Source: Hymenobacter latericoloratus (GTDB lineage: Bacteria; Bacteroidota; Bacteroidia; Cytophagales; Hymenobacteraceae). From it: a stretch of DNA of 64,000 nucleotides. Each line of letters opens with the position of its first letter. The first letter of the stretch is position 1. A program made the position numbers and the translations under genes. Location of the stretch: positions 1,054,001 to 1,118,000 of the forward strand of contig NZ_JACHNV010000002.1 of the NCBI RefSeq assembly GCF_014199535.1. The letters run 5' to 3'. Of the stretch, positions 28,193 through 36,293 are shown one piece after another. Below the pieces are notes generated by a model, which saw nothing but the letters and a program-made list of their open reading frames with translations, ran no database searches and was not told the DNA's origin.

Positions 28193-28633
28193 TTAAGAAA
28201 AAGCGAGCTGGCGCATCTGCCGACGATGCTGGGCCAGCAGCTCCAGGCACTGCCCGGCCACGAACAGGCCCGCCACGGTTAGCAGCCCAGCTCCCAGGCC
28301 AGTCGATAAGCTGTAGAAAATTGGTGTCAGCAGGCTACCAAACAAGGCTAGAAATGAGATAACTACCCCCAGTACAAGTGTGGCCACGCCCGCCAGCACC
28401 CAAGGAAAACCGGGTTTGGCCCGGGGCAGCTGCGCCAGAACGCTCGCCGACAAGTCGAATGCAAAGGTGGGGTGTGCCTGGTGCGCCACGGCCGTCAGTA
28501 GGTGCCGGTAGGTAGCTACCCGGCTCTGGCACAGGGGGCAGCCGCGCAGGTGGGTTGCTTGGGCAAGGGGTAGTAGGGAAGTCGATTCGGCGGCCTCTTG
28601 CTGGGCGCGCTCGGAAAGATGGGGGCTCGTCAT
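28193..28633 (-). CDS. Putative anti-sigma factor with HX3CX2C zinc motif and membrane helices
   Basis: 146 residues. Near the N-terminus H28-LRG-C32-PL-C35 matches the zinc-binding anti-sigma (ZAS) motif HX3CX2C. After a linker there are two strong hydrophobic segments (about 78-105 and 108-130). The start overlaps the stop of the sigma factor gene by four bases. ZAS anti-sigma factors hold their ECF sigma factor at the membrane until a signal releases it. The fit of motif, topology and gene coupling makes this a good inference. Confidence 0.75.
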   Translation of the reverse strand: MTSPHLSERAQQEAAESTSLLPLAQATHLRGCPLCQSRVATYRHLLTAVAHQAHPTFAFDLSASVLAQLPRAKPGFPWVLAGVATLVLGVVISFLALFGSLLTPIFYSLSTGLGAGLLTVAGLFVAGQCLELLAQHRRQMRQLAFS

Positions 28634-29244
28634 AAGTCGTCGCGTTGATAGCTGGCCAGTAGGTATTCCTTTAACCGTTTGCGCGCCCGGAAAAGGTAGT
28701 TTTTCACGGTTCCGTCCGGCAGGGAGGTTATCTGGGCAATTTCCTCGTAGCTCAGTTCCTGCTGATGGTACAAGGCAATTAAGGTGCGGTAGAGGGGCGG
28801 CAGTTGCTCGATGGCGGTGCTCAGAATAGCGGCCAGGTCCTGGTCAAACAAGGCCGTTTCTGGGTCGTAGCCCGACCCGGCTACCAGGCTGACGGGAGGG
28901 CTGCGGCCTTCTTCCGATAAATCGTCCGGTCGTTGTTCCGACAAGTCCACCAGCACCAGCTTTTTCTTCTCTAGGTAGTGCAGGCAGGTATTGTAGGCAA
29001 TTTGTCCCACCCACGTTGAGAGCTTCGCCTGAAATTTGAACCCTGCTAAATTTTTAAAAACCTTCAGGTAAATCTCCTGCGCGACATCCGGGCGGTCAGC
29101 GGAATGTCGAATCATTTTGAATACCATCTGCGTGACGAGCCCTTCCGTGCGCTGCACAAGTCGCCCAAAAGCCGCAGTGTTTCCTCCCAGCACTTGCGCC
29201 ACAAGCTGCTGGTCGGTTGCGGGGGAGGTAGGCAGGTTGCTCAT
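28630..29244 (-). CDS. ECF-type RNA polymerase sigma factor
   Basis: 204 residues. Sigma region 2 includes 'AQEIYLKVFKNLAGFKFQAKLSTWVGQIAYNTCLHYLEKKK' (about 55-100). Region 4 is 'LPPLYRTLIALYHQQELSYEEIAQITSLPDGTVKNYLFRARKRLKEYL' (about 148-197), a helix-turn-helix. It directs RNA polymerase to its own regulon, probably starting with its operon. The gene is the first of a four-gene run with the anti-sigma factor. Confidence 0.92.
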   Translation of the reverse strand: MSNLPTSPATDQQLVAQVLGGNTAAFGRLVQRTEGLVTQMVFKMIRHSADRPDVAQEIYLKVFKNLAGFKFQAKLSTWVGQIAYNTCLHYLEKKKLVLVDLSEQRPDDLSEEGRSPPVSLVAGSGYDPETALFDQDLAAILSTAIEQLPPLYRTLIALYHQQELSYEEIAQITSLPDGTVKNYLFRARKRLKEYLLASYQRDDL

Positions 29245-30054
29245 CTAGGCATGAGACCGGTCAGCCGGGATGTTGTTGCACAAAGATGCTCTGGCGGTGG
29301 CTCTATTATTGAAAATAATTCTCTACCGACAGTTCAGGTAAGCGTAGCAAGGCCGCCAGTGGGCCTAATCCGAGCGGCGGGCCTATTTCGGCTACCATTT
29401 TATTCAGTTGCAAGCAAAAGGTCTTCGCCGCCTGCGCTCCGGAAAGAACTTCCTTGGCGAGGTCTTTATCCTGGAATCCCGTTACCAACCTGACCAGGAA
29501 GAAGAGGGCGGGGCGTTCCTTCACGGACGATACTTTGCCTGGGTTACCTCTGCGCATCCGTAGGCCTGCCCGGCGGCGGTTTGCAGGTGCAGGTAGAAGG
29601 AAAGGGCGCGGGTGTAACCGAAAATCATTGCTATTTCCCTCAGGAAACCAATGTAGGCGAAGATAATGAGTCCTTGATTTTCGAAACCGGATAGAAGACA
29701 AACTTGGGTAGCTTTTCGAGGTGCTTAGGGGGCTAAGCAGATGGGGTGCTGAAACGGCCATTTCCTAAGACCGCCGCGCGCAATTTTCTCCTATCAATAC
29801 GTTCTGTTCCTGCTCTTTTGCTACCCCTTCCGGTGGCGCAGAGGGGGTAGGAGTCTATACCAGCCGGGCGGGCTTGCCGGAACATTTAACCTGCTGACCT
29901 TGCCACCTGATTTGCTACCCCTCTCCAATAAGAGAAGGCCGAGATGAAGTTCAGCTACAGCACACGGGATACCTCCAAGCGACTTGATAAGGGCTTCCCG
30001 CTACGGCATTGTTTGTTCGCCGGTTTCCTGCTCTCAAAGCGTTTCCGAACAGCG
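29245..30054. other. Long intergenic region with a possible degenerate reading frame
   Basis: The minus strand holds an open frame 29306-29761 whose C-terminal half (ALFFLVRLVTGFQDKDLA; KMVAEIGPPLGLGPL) has protein-like composition. A neighbouring frame around 29540-29640 also reads like protein (GYTRALSFYLHLQTAAGQ), as if one gene had been frameshifted. I cannot identify it. The remainder up to the enhancer at 30055 shows no gene or repeat. Confidence 0.4.
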
Positions 30055-30152
30055 TGTCCATTTATGGACATATTTCTTGAAGGGATAGATAATTGTTTGT
30101 GATGTAAATAGTTGATAATAAGAAATATATGTAAATGGCACGGCCCTTGGCT
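30055..30152 (+). promoter_or_regulatory. Enhancer palindrome and sigma-54-like promoter of the export operon, copy 1
   Basis: TGTCCA-TTTA-TGGACA (30055-30070) is a perfect palindrome. At 30103-30116 is TGTAAATAGTTGAT. A -24/-12-like promoter TGGCAC-GGCCC-TTGGCT lies at 30136-30152. All three recur at identical spacing before the ABC-ATPase gene (34660-34757). The NtrC-like activator downstream (38909) is the likely ligand. The -12 element has TTGG instead of the consensus TTGC. Confidence 0.75.
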
Positions 30153-30187
30153 GACAGTACAGGAACTCCTTTCCTTCCTGTACGAAA

Positions 30188-31435
30188 ATGGACAGAGCTA
30201 TATCTTCTACTACTCAGTCTCGCCACCAGCGCCGCCGCTGGTTGGTGGGGATAGGTATTCTGGTGGCGCTGGCAACCAGCCTGCTGGCTTTTCGCAGCGT
30301 ACTCAAGCCCAGCCTGAACCGCAGCAGCATCCTGACGGCCCGCACTGAAACCGGCGACGTGGAAGCCTCGCTCACGGCCGCCGGCATCATTATCCCGGCT
30401 CATGAGGCGGTCATTACCAGCCCTATTCAAAGCACCATCCGGCGGGTGGCGGTGCCGGTGGGCAGCAAGGTGGAGCCGGGCCAAACCATTCTGGAGCTGG
30501 ACAAGGAGCTGACCAACACGGCGCTGGCCAAGCTCCAGGACGAGCAGCAGCAGAACCGCAACAAAAACGGCCAACTCCAGCTCAGCCTCGAAAAAGCCCT
30601 CAACGACCTTCGCTCCCAGGAGCAGGTGCAGCAAGTGAAAGTGCGCAGCCTGCAGTCGGCCCTGCGCGACGAGCAATACCTGCTCAAGATTGGGGGCGGC
30701 ACCGCCGAGAGCGTGCGCCAGGCCGAGCTAAACCTGCGGGTGGCCCAGTTGGAGCTGCAGCGCCTTGGGGAACAAATCCGGAACCAGCGCGCCGCCAACG
30801 CCGCCGATGTGCGCGAGCTGGGCTTCACGATGCAGATTCAGGACCGTAGCATTGCCGAGCTGGCCGGCAAGCTGCAGCAGGCCAACATCAGCAGCCAGCA
30901 GCCCGGCGTGCTCACCTGGGTAAACGAGGACCTGGGCACCACCGTGCAGGCCGGCGACCCCCTGGCCCGCGTGGCCGACCTGAGCCGCTTCCGGGTGCGG
31001 GCCACCATTTCCGATACCTACGCCGACGCCCTCCACCTCCAGGACCCGGTAGTCATTCGGGTGAACGGCACCGATTTGCGCGGCGTCATCAGCACCATCA
31101 GCCCGGCCGTGGAGAAGGGGGTAGTCACGTTCTACGCTACCCTAACCCAGGACCACCACCCTGCCCTGCGCGCCAACCTGCGGGCCGATGTATTTGTGGT
31201 GACCAAGTCCCTGCACAACGTGGTGCGCGTCAAGAATGGCCCCTTTTATCAGGGCGGCAAAGAGCAGCCCGTGTTTGTGGTGCAGGACGGCAAGGCTGTG
31301 CGCCGCACCGTGCAGTTCGGGGAAAGCAACTTCGACTACGTGCAGATAACCGGGGGCCTCGGGGCCGGGGAGGAAATCATTGTGTCCGATATGAAGGACC
31401 ACGCCGAGACTCCCGAGCTGGCCATTCACGACTAA
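30188..31435 (+). CDS. Periplasmic adaptor (membrane-fusion) protein of an efflux system
   Basis: 415 residues. An N-terminal anchor helix (about 17-38) precedes the HlyD/MacA-type domain plan: lipoyl-like halves ('GDVEASLTAAGIIIPAHEAVITSPIQSTIRRVAVPVGSKVEPGQTILELD' and 'ANISSQQPGVLTWVNEDLGTTVQAGDPLARVAD'), a coiled coil between (about 100-215), then beta-barrel and membrane-proximal domains. It bridges the inner-membrane permeases and the TolC-like protein. First gene of the unit, 35 bases after the -12 element. Confidence 0.9.
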   Translation: MDRAISSTTQSRHQRRRWLVGIGILVALATSLLAFRSVLKPSLNRSSILTARTETGDVEASLTAAGIIIPAHEAVITSPIQSTIRRVAVPVGSKVEPGQTILELDKELTNTALAKLQDEQQQNRNKNGQLQLSLEKALNDLRSQEQVQQVKVRSLQSALRDEQYLLKIGGGTAESVRQAELNLRVAQLELQRLGEQIRNQRAANAADVRELGFTMQIQDRSIAELAGKLQQANISSQQPGVLTWVNEDLGTTVQAGDPLARVADLSRFRVRATISDTYADALHLQDPVVIRVNGTDLRGVISTISPAVEKGVVTFYATLTQDHHPALRANLRADVFVVTKSLHNVVRVKNGPFYQGGKEQPVFVVQDGKAVRRTVQFGESNFDYVQITGGLGAGEEIIVSDMKDHAETPELAIHD

Positions 31436-31482
31436 TTCTTCCGCCCAGCCGATCCATCCAAACTCATACTCCTTTCTATCCC

Positions 31483-32988
31483 ATGCTACCCCTTCGCTCC
31501 CTGACAACCGCCCTGGCTTTCTCTGTTTCTGCTCTATGCGGCTGGTCTGCTCAGGCGCAGGCGCCCGCTTTTACTTCTTACCAACAGTTCAACGACTCGC
31601 TGATTGCCCAGTTTAACCGGGGCGATTTTAAGGCCAGCGAAGCCTACAGCAGCGCGGCCCTACGCCAACTAGAGGCTGCTGGCAGCATGACCAAGTTCCT
31701 GACGGATCTAAAAGCCAAAACCGGCCGAGTTACGTCCACCGCGGCCCTGAGTGACCAAGGCAAGCACCATGAGTTTGAGTGGAAGGGCGAAAAGCAAAAC
31801 CTGCGCGTAATGCTGGTGTCCTCGACCCCCGGCGTGCTGGATGACTATATTATTTCAGATTTTATTGCCCAGCCCACTGCCCGTGCTACCCCGGCCCTGA
31901 CGGATAACCGCCAGCAAAGCCCCTTGGACCAAGTGGTGCACCGCGCCGCCACGCTCTACATGCAGCACCCCGATGCGGCCGGCCTTTCCATTGGTATCTA
32001 TCAGGGAGGCAAGATGTCGGTTTACAACTACGGCGAGGTAGAGAAAGGCTCGGGCCGCCGGCCTACCGCCGCTACCTACTACGACCTGGGTTCCGTGGCG
32101 AAAACCTTTGTGGGGACGCTGCTGGCGCAGGCCGTGCTGGATAAAAAGCTGAAGCTCGAGGATGATATCCGGAAGTACCTGCCGGGTTCCTACCCCAACC
32201 TGGCCTTCGAAGGTGAGCCTATCCGGGTGCTGCACCTGGCCAACCACACCTCCGGCATGCCCACCACGGCCCAGGTGTACAGCCCAGCCCGAAAGGAGTG
32301 GCAAAGCAAGCTGAGCCTAGTAGAAAGAACGGCCTACTACAACCAGTATTCCGCCGACAGCCTGCTGCGTGATATGCATCAGTTTCAACTCGCTACAAAG
32401 CCCGGCACTACCTACCGCTACAACGGGGTAGCCATGCTGGTGCTGCAGTTGCTGCTGGAGCGCGTGTACCAGCAACCCTATGAGCAGCTCGTGACCAAGT
32501 ACGTCCGGACTCGGTTTGGCATGACGGACACGAAACGCGTTCTGTCGGCCACCGAGCACCAGCGTTACGCCACCGGCTACGATAAGCACCAGCAGCCCCA
32601 GCAACACCCCAACTACACTGGCTACTGGGGCGGACCCAACATGAGCTCTACGGCCGCCGACCTGCTGAAGTACGCTGCGGCCAATCTGGCGGAGCGCGAG
32701 CCGGCCGTGCGCCTGGCTCACCAGCGCACCCAAGGCGCCGAGGGGGAGTTTGGCATGGGCCTGGCCTGGATGCTGGACACCGATACCAACGGCAACCGCC
32801 GGATTTACCACGATGGGCAGTCTATTGGCTTTAACACGCGCTTTGTGGTGTACCCCGAGCAGAAGGTGGGCATTGTGCTGCTGGTGAACGAAAACGTTAG
32901 CCAAAGCCGCCTGACCCAGCTGGAGCAGTACCTGCAGCAGGAGCTGCCCGCGGTAGCCAGCGTCCGGCTCGCGAAACCCGCACACTAA
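31483..32988 (+). CDS. Secreted beta-lactamase-fold serine hydrolase
   Basis: 501 residues. Signal peptide about 1-26 (ending AQAQA). An N-terminal domain (about 30-130) has 'YQQFNDSLIAQFNRGDFKASEAYSSAALR', similar to DUF3887-like ligand domains. The hydrolase domain has 'YDLGSVAKTFVG' (SXXK nucleophile motif), 'YRYNG' (YXN) and 'HDGQSIGFNTRF'. It is related to class C beta-lactamases and D,D-peptidases or esterases, and the substrate is unknown. It sits between the adaptor and TolC genes, an unusual place for such an enzyme. Confidence 0.88.
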   Translation: MLPLRSLTTALAFSVSALCGWSAQAQAPAFTSYQQFNDSLIAQFNRGDFKASEAYSSAALRQLEAAGSMTKFLTDLKAKTGRVTSTAALSDQGKHHEFEWKGEKQNLRVMLVSSTPGVLDDYIISDFIAQPTARATPALTDNRQQSPLDQVVHRAATLYMQHPDAAGLSIGIYQGGKMSVYNYGEVEKGSGRRPTAATYYDLGSVAKTFVGTLLAQAVLDKKLKLEDDIRKYLPGSYPNLAFEGEPIRVLHLANHTSGMPTTAQVYSPARKEWQSKLSLVERTAYYNQYSADSLLRDMHQFQLATKPGTTYRYNGVAMLVLQLLLERVYQQPYEQLVTKYVRTRFGMTDTKRVLSATEHQRYATGYDKHQQPQQHPNYTGYWGGPNMSSTAADLLKYAAANLAEREPAVRLAHQRTQGAEGEFGMGLAWMLDTDTNGNRRIYHDGQSIGFNTRFVVYPEQKVGIVLLVNENVSQSRLTQLEQYLQQELPAVASVRLAKPAH

Positions 32989-33037
32989 GCCTGTGCCCTT
33001 GCTTTTTGCGCCCTTGTTATACGAATATCTCTAAGCC

Positions 33038-34492
33038 ATGAAGCCTTTCCTGTGGCTGCTGCCCGTAGTAGGGCTCCTGCACCAACCGGCGGCCGCGCAG
33101 GCCCCGGCTTCCGCCCTGACCTTGCCCAACGTTATTGACCTGGCCCTGAACCAATCGGCCGCCGCCAGGCAAACCCAAACCACCCGCGACAAAAGCTACT
33201 GGGTGTGGCGCACCTACCAAGCCAACTACCGGCCCCAGCTGGGTTTGCAGGGCACCCTGCCGGGCTTCACACGCGCCGTAACGCCCGTAGTGCAGCCCGA
33301 TGGCACCACCGACTTCCGGGCCGTGCGCATCAACAACTCCAACCTGGCTTTATCAGTAACCCAGAACATTGGCCTGACGGGCGGGCAGGTGTTTGTGGCG
33401 TCCGAGGTGCAGCGCTTCGACGATTTCAACGGCCGCCTGAAGCGCTACAACAACCAGCCCGTGGCCATCGGCCTGACCCAGCCCCTGGGCAAGTTCAACG
33501 GCCTGAAGTGGGACCGGCGCATTGAGCCCCTGCGCTACGAGGAAAGCCAGCGCCAGTACGTGGAGGAGCGCGAAAGCATTGCCCAGCGCATTGCAGAGCT
33601 ATATTTTGATGTGCTGGAGCAGCAGGTAAATGCTGAGGTAGCCAGCCAAAACGTGCAGGCCAACGAGGAGCTGCTGCGCATTGGCAAGGAGCGCTACCAG
33701 CTCGGCCGCCTCTCCCAAAGCGACCTGCTTCGGCTGGAGCTGAACCTGCTGAATGCCCGCCAGGCCATGGCCCAGGGCCAGCTAGATGCCCAGAACGCGG
33801 CCGTAAGTCTGCAAAGCCATACGGGGCTGCAAGCTGCCAGCCTACGCCTGGCCGTGCCGCCCGCCGCCCCACGCCTGGTGGTGCCCGCCGAGCAGGCCCT
33901 AACCCAGGCCCGCCAGAACCGGAGCGCGGCACTGGCCTTCCGGCGGCGGCTGTTGCAGGCCGAGCGGGAGGTAGCTCTGGCCCGGGGCACCACGGGCTTT
34001 CAGGCCACGCTGTCGGCCAATCTGGGCTACGTAAACCAGGCCGGCAACCTCTGGGATACCTACTTGGCCCTGCAAAACCAGCAGCAGGTGCAGCTCACGT
34101 TTGCCCTGCCGCTGGTGGATTGGGGTAAGCAGAAATCCATCGTGAAAACCGCCGAGCTGACCCGGCGCCAGGTGCAAACCGATGTAGCTCAGGAAGAAAT
34201 TTCCTTCGAGCTGAATGTGCAGGTGCAGGCCACCCAGCTTGCTACCCTCAGCCAGCAGCTAGACCTTGCCGCTCGCGCCGACTCTCTGGCTCAGCAGCGC
34301 TACACTATTGCCCAGGCCACCTACAAGGTCGGGCGCATCAGCCTCACCGACCTCACTATTGCTTCTGCGGAGAAAGACCAGGCCCGCCGCGCCTACATTC
34401 TGGCCCTGCGCGCCGCCTGGGTGGCTCATTACCGCTTGCGTGCTCTCACGCTCTACGACTTTGAGCGCCAGCTGCCCCTGGCTGCGAAGTAG
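33038..34492 (+). CDS. TolC-family outer-membrane efflux protein
   Basis: 484 residues. A signal peptide (ending PAAAQA) precedes two repeats of long amphipathic helices with the OEP pattern, e.g. 'NEELLRIGKERYQLGRLSQSDLLRLELNLLNARQAM' and 'QQRYTIAQATYKVGRISLTDLTIASAEKDQARRAYILAL'. It forms the trimeric outer-membrane channel for the adaptor and permeases of this operon. Followed by a hairpin at 34512-34556. Confidence 0.93.
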   Translation: MKPFLWLLPVVGLLHQPAAAQAPASALTLPNVIDLALNQSAAARQTQTTRDKSYWVWRTYQANYRPQLGLQGTLPGFTRAVTPVVQPDGTTDFRAVRINNSNLALSVTQNIGLTGGQVFVASEVQRFDDFNGRLKRYNNQPVAIGLTQPLGKFNGLKWDRRIEPLRYEESQRQYVEERESIAQRIAELYFDVLEQQVNAEVASQNVQANEELLRIGKERYQLGRLSQSDLLRLELNLLNARQAMAQGQLDAQNAAVSLQSHTGLQAASLRLAVPPAAPRLVVPAEQALTQARQNRSAALAFRRRLLQAEREVALARGTTGFQATLSANLGYVNQAGNLWDTYLALQNQQQVQLTFALPLVDWGKQKSIVKTAELTRRQVQTDVAQEEISFELNVQVQATQLATLSQQLDLAARADSLAQQRYTIAQATYKVGRISLTDLTIASAEKDQARRAYILALRAAWVAHYRLRALTLYDFERQLPLAAK

Positions 34493-34511
34493 CCAAGACC
34501 TAGGCCCGAAT

Positions 34512-34556
34512 CACCGCCCTACCTCTCTTAGCTGTCTGAAGAGGGGTAGGGCGGTG
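34512..34556 (+). terminator. Hairpin after the tolC-like gene
   Basis: CACCGCCCTACC (34512-34523) and its perfect complement (34545-34556) enclose 21 bases, starting 19 bases after the stop. No T-run follows. A terminator is plausible because the next gene has its own promoter. Confidence 0.5.
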
Positions 34557-34584
34557 GGCGTTACCGGCTCTTTGACTGCACACT

Positions 34585-34613
34585 TGTCGTCCTGCGCGCT
34601 GCTCAGGATGACA
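34585..34613. repeat. REP-like hairpin
   Basis: TGTCGTCCTG and CAGGATGACA pair with one G-T position around nine bases. Sequences of this type (TGTCATCCTG) recur in Hymenobacter intergenic DNA as I recall; only one copy is confirmed in this window. Confidence 0.35.
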
Positions 34614-34659
34614 GATAAGAAAGCAGATGAACACCTGCGCTTTGTAAGACCGAACACCC

Positions 34660-34757
34660 TGTCCGGAAATGGACATATTTTATTCTAAAGATAGTGTGAT
34701 AATTGAATGTAAATTGTTGATTTATAATAGTTTATGAAATTGGTACGCTGCTTGGCT
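34660..34757 (+). promoter_or_regulatory. Enhancer palindrome and sigma-54-like promoter, copy 2
   Basis: TGTCC-GGAAAT-GGACA (34660-34675), TGTAAATTGTTGAT (34708-34721) and TGGTAC-GCTGC-TTGGCT (34741-34757) lie at the same offsets as in copy 1. The sequence around the palindrome (CCGAACA before it, ATATTT after it) is also shared. It would drive the ABC-ATPase, sigma factor and permease genes. Confidence 0.75.
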
Positions 34758-34838
34758 ACTCTACTGTACACCGGGTAGGGCATGGCTCAAAACCGGACAC
34801 TCTTCCAGCACCTTCCTCATCTTTTCTTCCGCCTTCCC

Positions 34839-35582
34839 ATGGAAAACATCCTTGCCCAATCGGCCGTGCGGCTCCAGACCAACGGCGCCCCCCTTGCAAC
34901 TGCTAGCCAGCCCGTTATTCAACTGCGCGACATCGAGAAAGTGTACCAGACCAAAACCATTGAAACCGTAGCCCTGAACCGGGTAAACCTGACCATTAAC
35001 AAGGGCGAGTTCGTGTCCATCATGGGGCCTTCGGGCTGCGGAAAATCGACGCTGCTCAGCATTATGGGCCTGCTCGATGAGCCCACCAGCGGCGTGATTG
35101 AGCTGGATGGCCGCCCGGTGCAGTCGTACTCCGATAAGGAGCTGGCCGCGCTGCGCAACCACAAAATCGGGTTCGTGTTCCAGAGCTACCACCTCATCAA
35201 CGACCTCACCGTGCTCGACAACGTGGAGCTGCCCTTGCTCTACCGGCCGGGGGTAGGCGGCAAGGAGCGGCGGGAGCGGGCCTACGCCGCCCTCGATAAG
35301 GTAGGCCTGAGCGCCCGCACCAACCACTTCCCCAGTCAGCTTTCCGGGGGGCAGCGCCAGCGCGTAGCCATTGCCCGCGCCCTGGCAGGCCGGCCCGAAA
35401 TCATTCTGGCCGACGAACCTACCGGCAACCTCGATTCCGTGATGGGCGAGGAAATCATGGACCTGCTGCTGGGCCTGAACCGCGAGGACGGCACCACCAT
35501 TGTGATGGTGACCCACGATGAGCAGCAGGCCCGCCGCACCGAGCGCCTCATCCGCTTCTTCGACGGCAGCCAGGTGCAGTAG
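34839..35582 (+). CDS. MacB/LolD-type ABC transporter ATP-binding protein
   Basis: 247 residues from the ATG at 34839; an in-frame ATG at 34782 is also possible. Walker A is 'GPSGCGKSTLLS', the Q-loop 'FVFQSYHLI', the signature 'LSGGQRQRVAIARAL', Walker B 'IILADEPTGNLD', and the H-loop 'VMVTHDEQQA'. It powers the two FtsX-like permeases that follow. In MacB the ATPase and permease are one chain; here they are separate. Confidence 0.94.
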   Translation: MENILAQSAVRLQTNGAPLATASQPVIQLRDIEKVYQTKTIETVALNRVNLTINKGEFVSIMGPSGCGKSTLLSIMGLLDEPTSGVIELDGRPVQSYSDKELAALRNHKIGFVFQSYHLINDLTVLDNVELPLLYRPGVGGKERRERAYAALDKVGLSARTNHFPSQLSGGQRQRVAIARALAGRPEIILADEPTGNLDSVMGEEIMDLLLGLNREDGTTIVMVTHDEQQARRTERLIRFFDGSQVQ

Positions 35583-35687
35583 GGAGCGGGGCTCGCCCCC
35601 GCCCAACATTTGCGCCGCCTGCCCATTATCCGCGCCAGCTGCCTACTCTTTCGTTCGACGACGGGCGGGGACAAGCCCCGCTCCCTA
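35581..35687. repeat. REP/MITE-like element with GC-rich terminal inverted repeats, copy 1
   Basis: The left end 35581-35604 (AGGGAGCGGGGCTCGCCCCC...) is nearly the reverse complement of the right end 35664-35687 (...GACAAGCCCCGCTCCCT). A similar element is at 41686-41819. It starts at the final base of the ATPase stop codon and ends 24 bases before the ECF sigma start. Confidence 0.6.
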
Positions 35688-35711
35688 CCCCTCCAGCAAA
35701 AGCCAACCCCT

Positions 35712-36293
35712 ATGCGCCGCGAACAAAATACTGATGCTGACCTGGTTGCGGCTTGCCGCCGGGGTAGCGCCGCCGCCCAGGAGCAGCTGTATCAGCGCTT
35801 CGCCCCGAAGATGCTGGCCCTGTGCCTGTGCTACGTGCACCACCAGTTCGATGCTGAGGATGTGCTGGCGCGCGGCTTCGTGAAGGTGTTCCGCTACCTG
35901 GGCCAGTTTGAGGGCAAGGGCAGTCTGGAAGGGTGGGTGCGCCGCATTATGGTGCACGAGGCCCTGAGCTGCCTGCGCCGCCGCGAGTCGCTGACGCTCC
36001 ACCTGGAGGACTGCTACACCGGCCACCTGGCCACCGATCTGCCCAACGCCGAGGCAGAGCTGCAGGCGGCCGACCTGCTCCGGCTGGTGCAGGAGCTGCC
36101 CGCCGGCTACCGGGCCGTGTTCAACCTCTGCGCCCTGGAGGGCTACACCCACCCCGAAGCGGCCGCGCTGCTCGGTATTTCCGAAGGCACCAGCAAGTCG
36201 CAGCTCAGCAAGGCCCGCGCGGTGCTGCAGCGGCAGGTGGCCGCGCTTCAATCTTCCCTTTCTACTTCCTACGCCCACGCTCATGTTGCTTAG
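35712..36293 (+). CDS. ECF-type sigma factor embedded in the export operon
   Basis: 193 residues from the ATG at 35712; a longer start at 35610 lies within the repeat element. Region 2: 'YQRFAPKMLALCLCYVHHQFDAEDVLARGFVKVFRYLGQFEGKGSLEGWVRRIMVHEALSCLRRR'. Region 4: 'LPAGYRAVFNLCALEGYTHPEAAALLGISEGTSKSQLSKARAVLQ'. It overlaps the downstream permease gene by 11 bases. No anti-sigma gene is adjacent. It may link the operon to a further set of genes. Confidence 0.9.
   Translation: MRREQNTDADLVAACRRGSAAAQEQLYQRFAPKMLALCLCYVHHQFDAEDVLARGFVKVFRYLGQFEGKGSLEGWVRRIMVHEALSCLRRRESLTLHLEDCYTGHLATDLPNAEAELQAADLLRLVQELPAGYRAVFNLCALEGYTHPEAAALLGISEGTSKSQLSKARAVLQRQVAALQSSLSTSYAHAHVA

Noticed and set aside
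34761..35609. Minus-strand frame opposite the ABC-ATPase gene
   Set aside because: The plus strand encodes full Walker A, signature and Walker B motifs.
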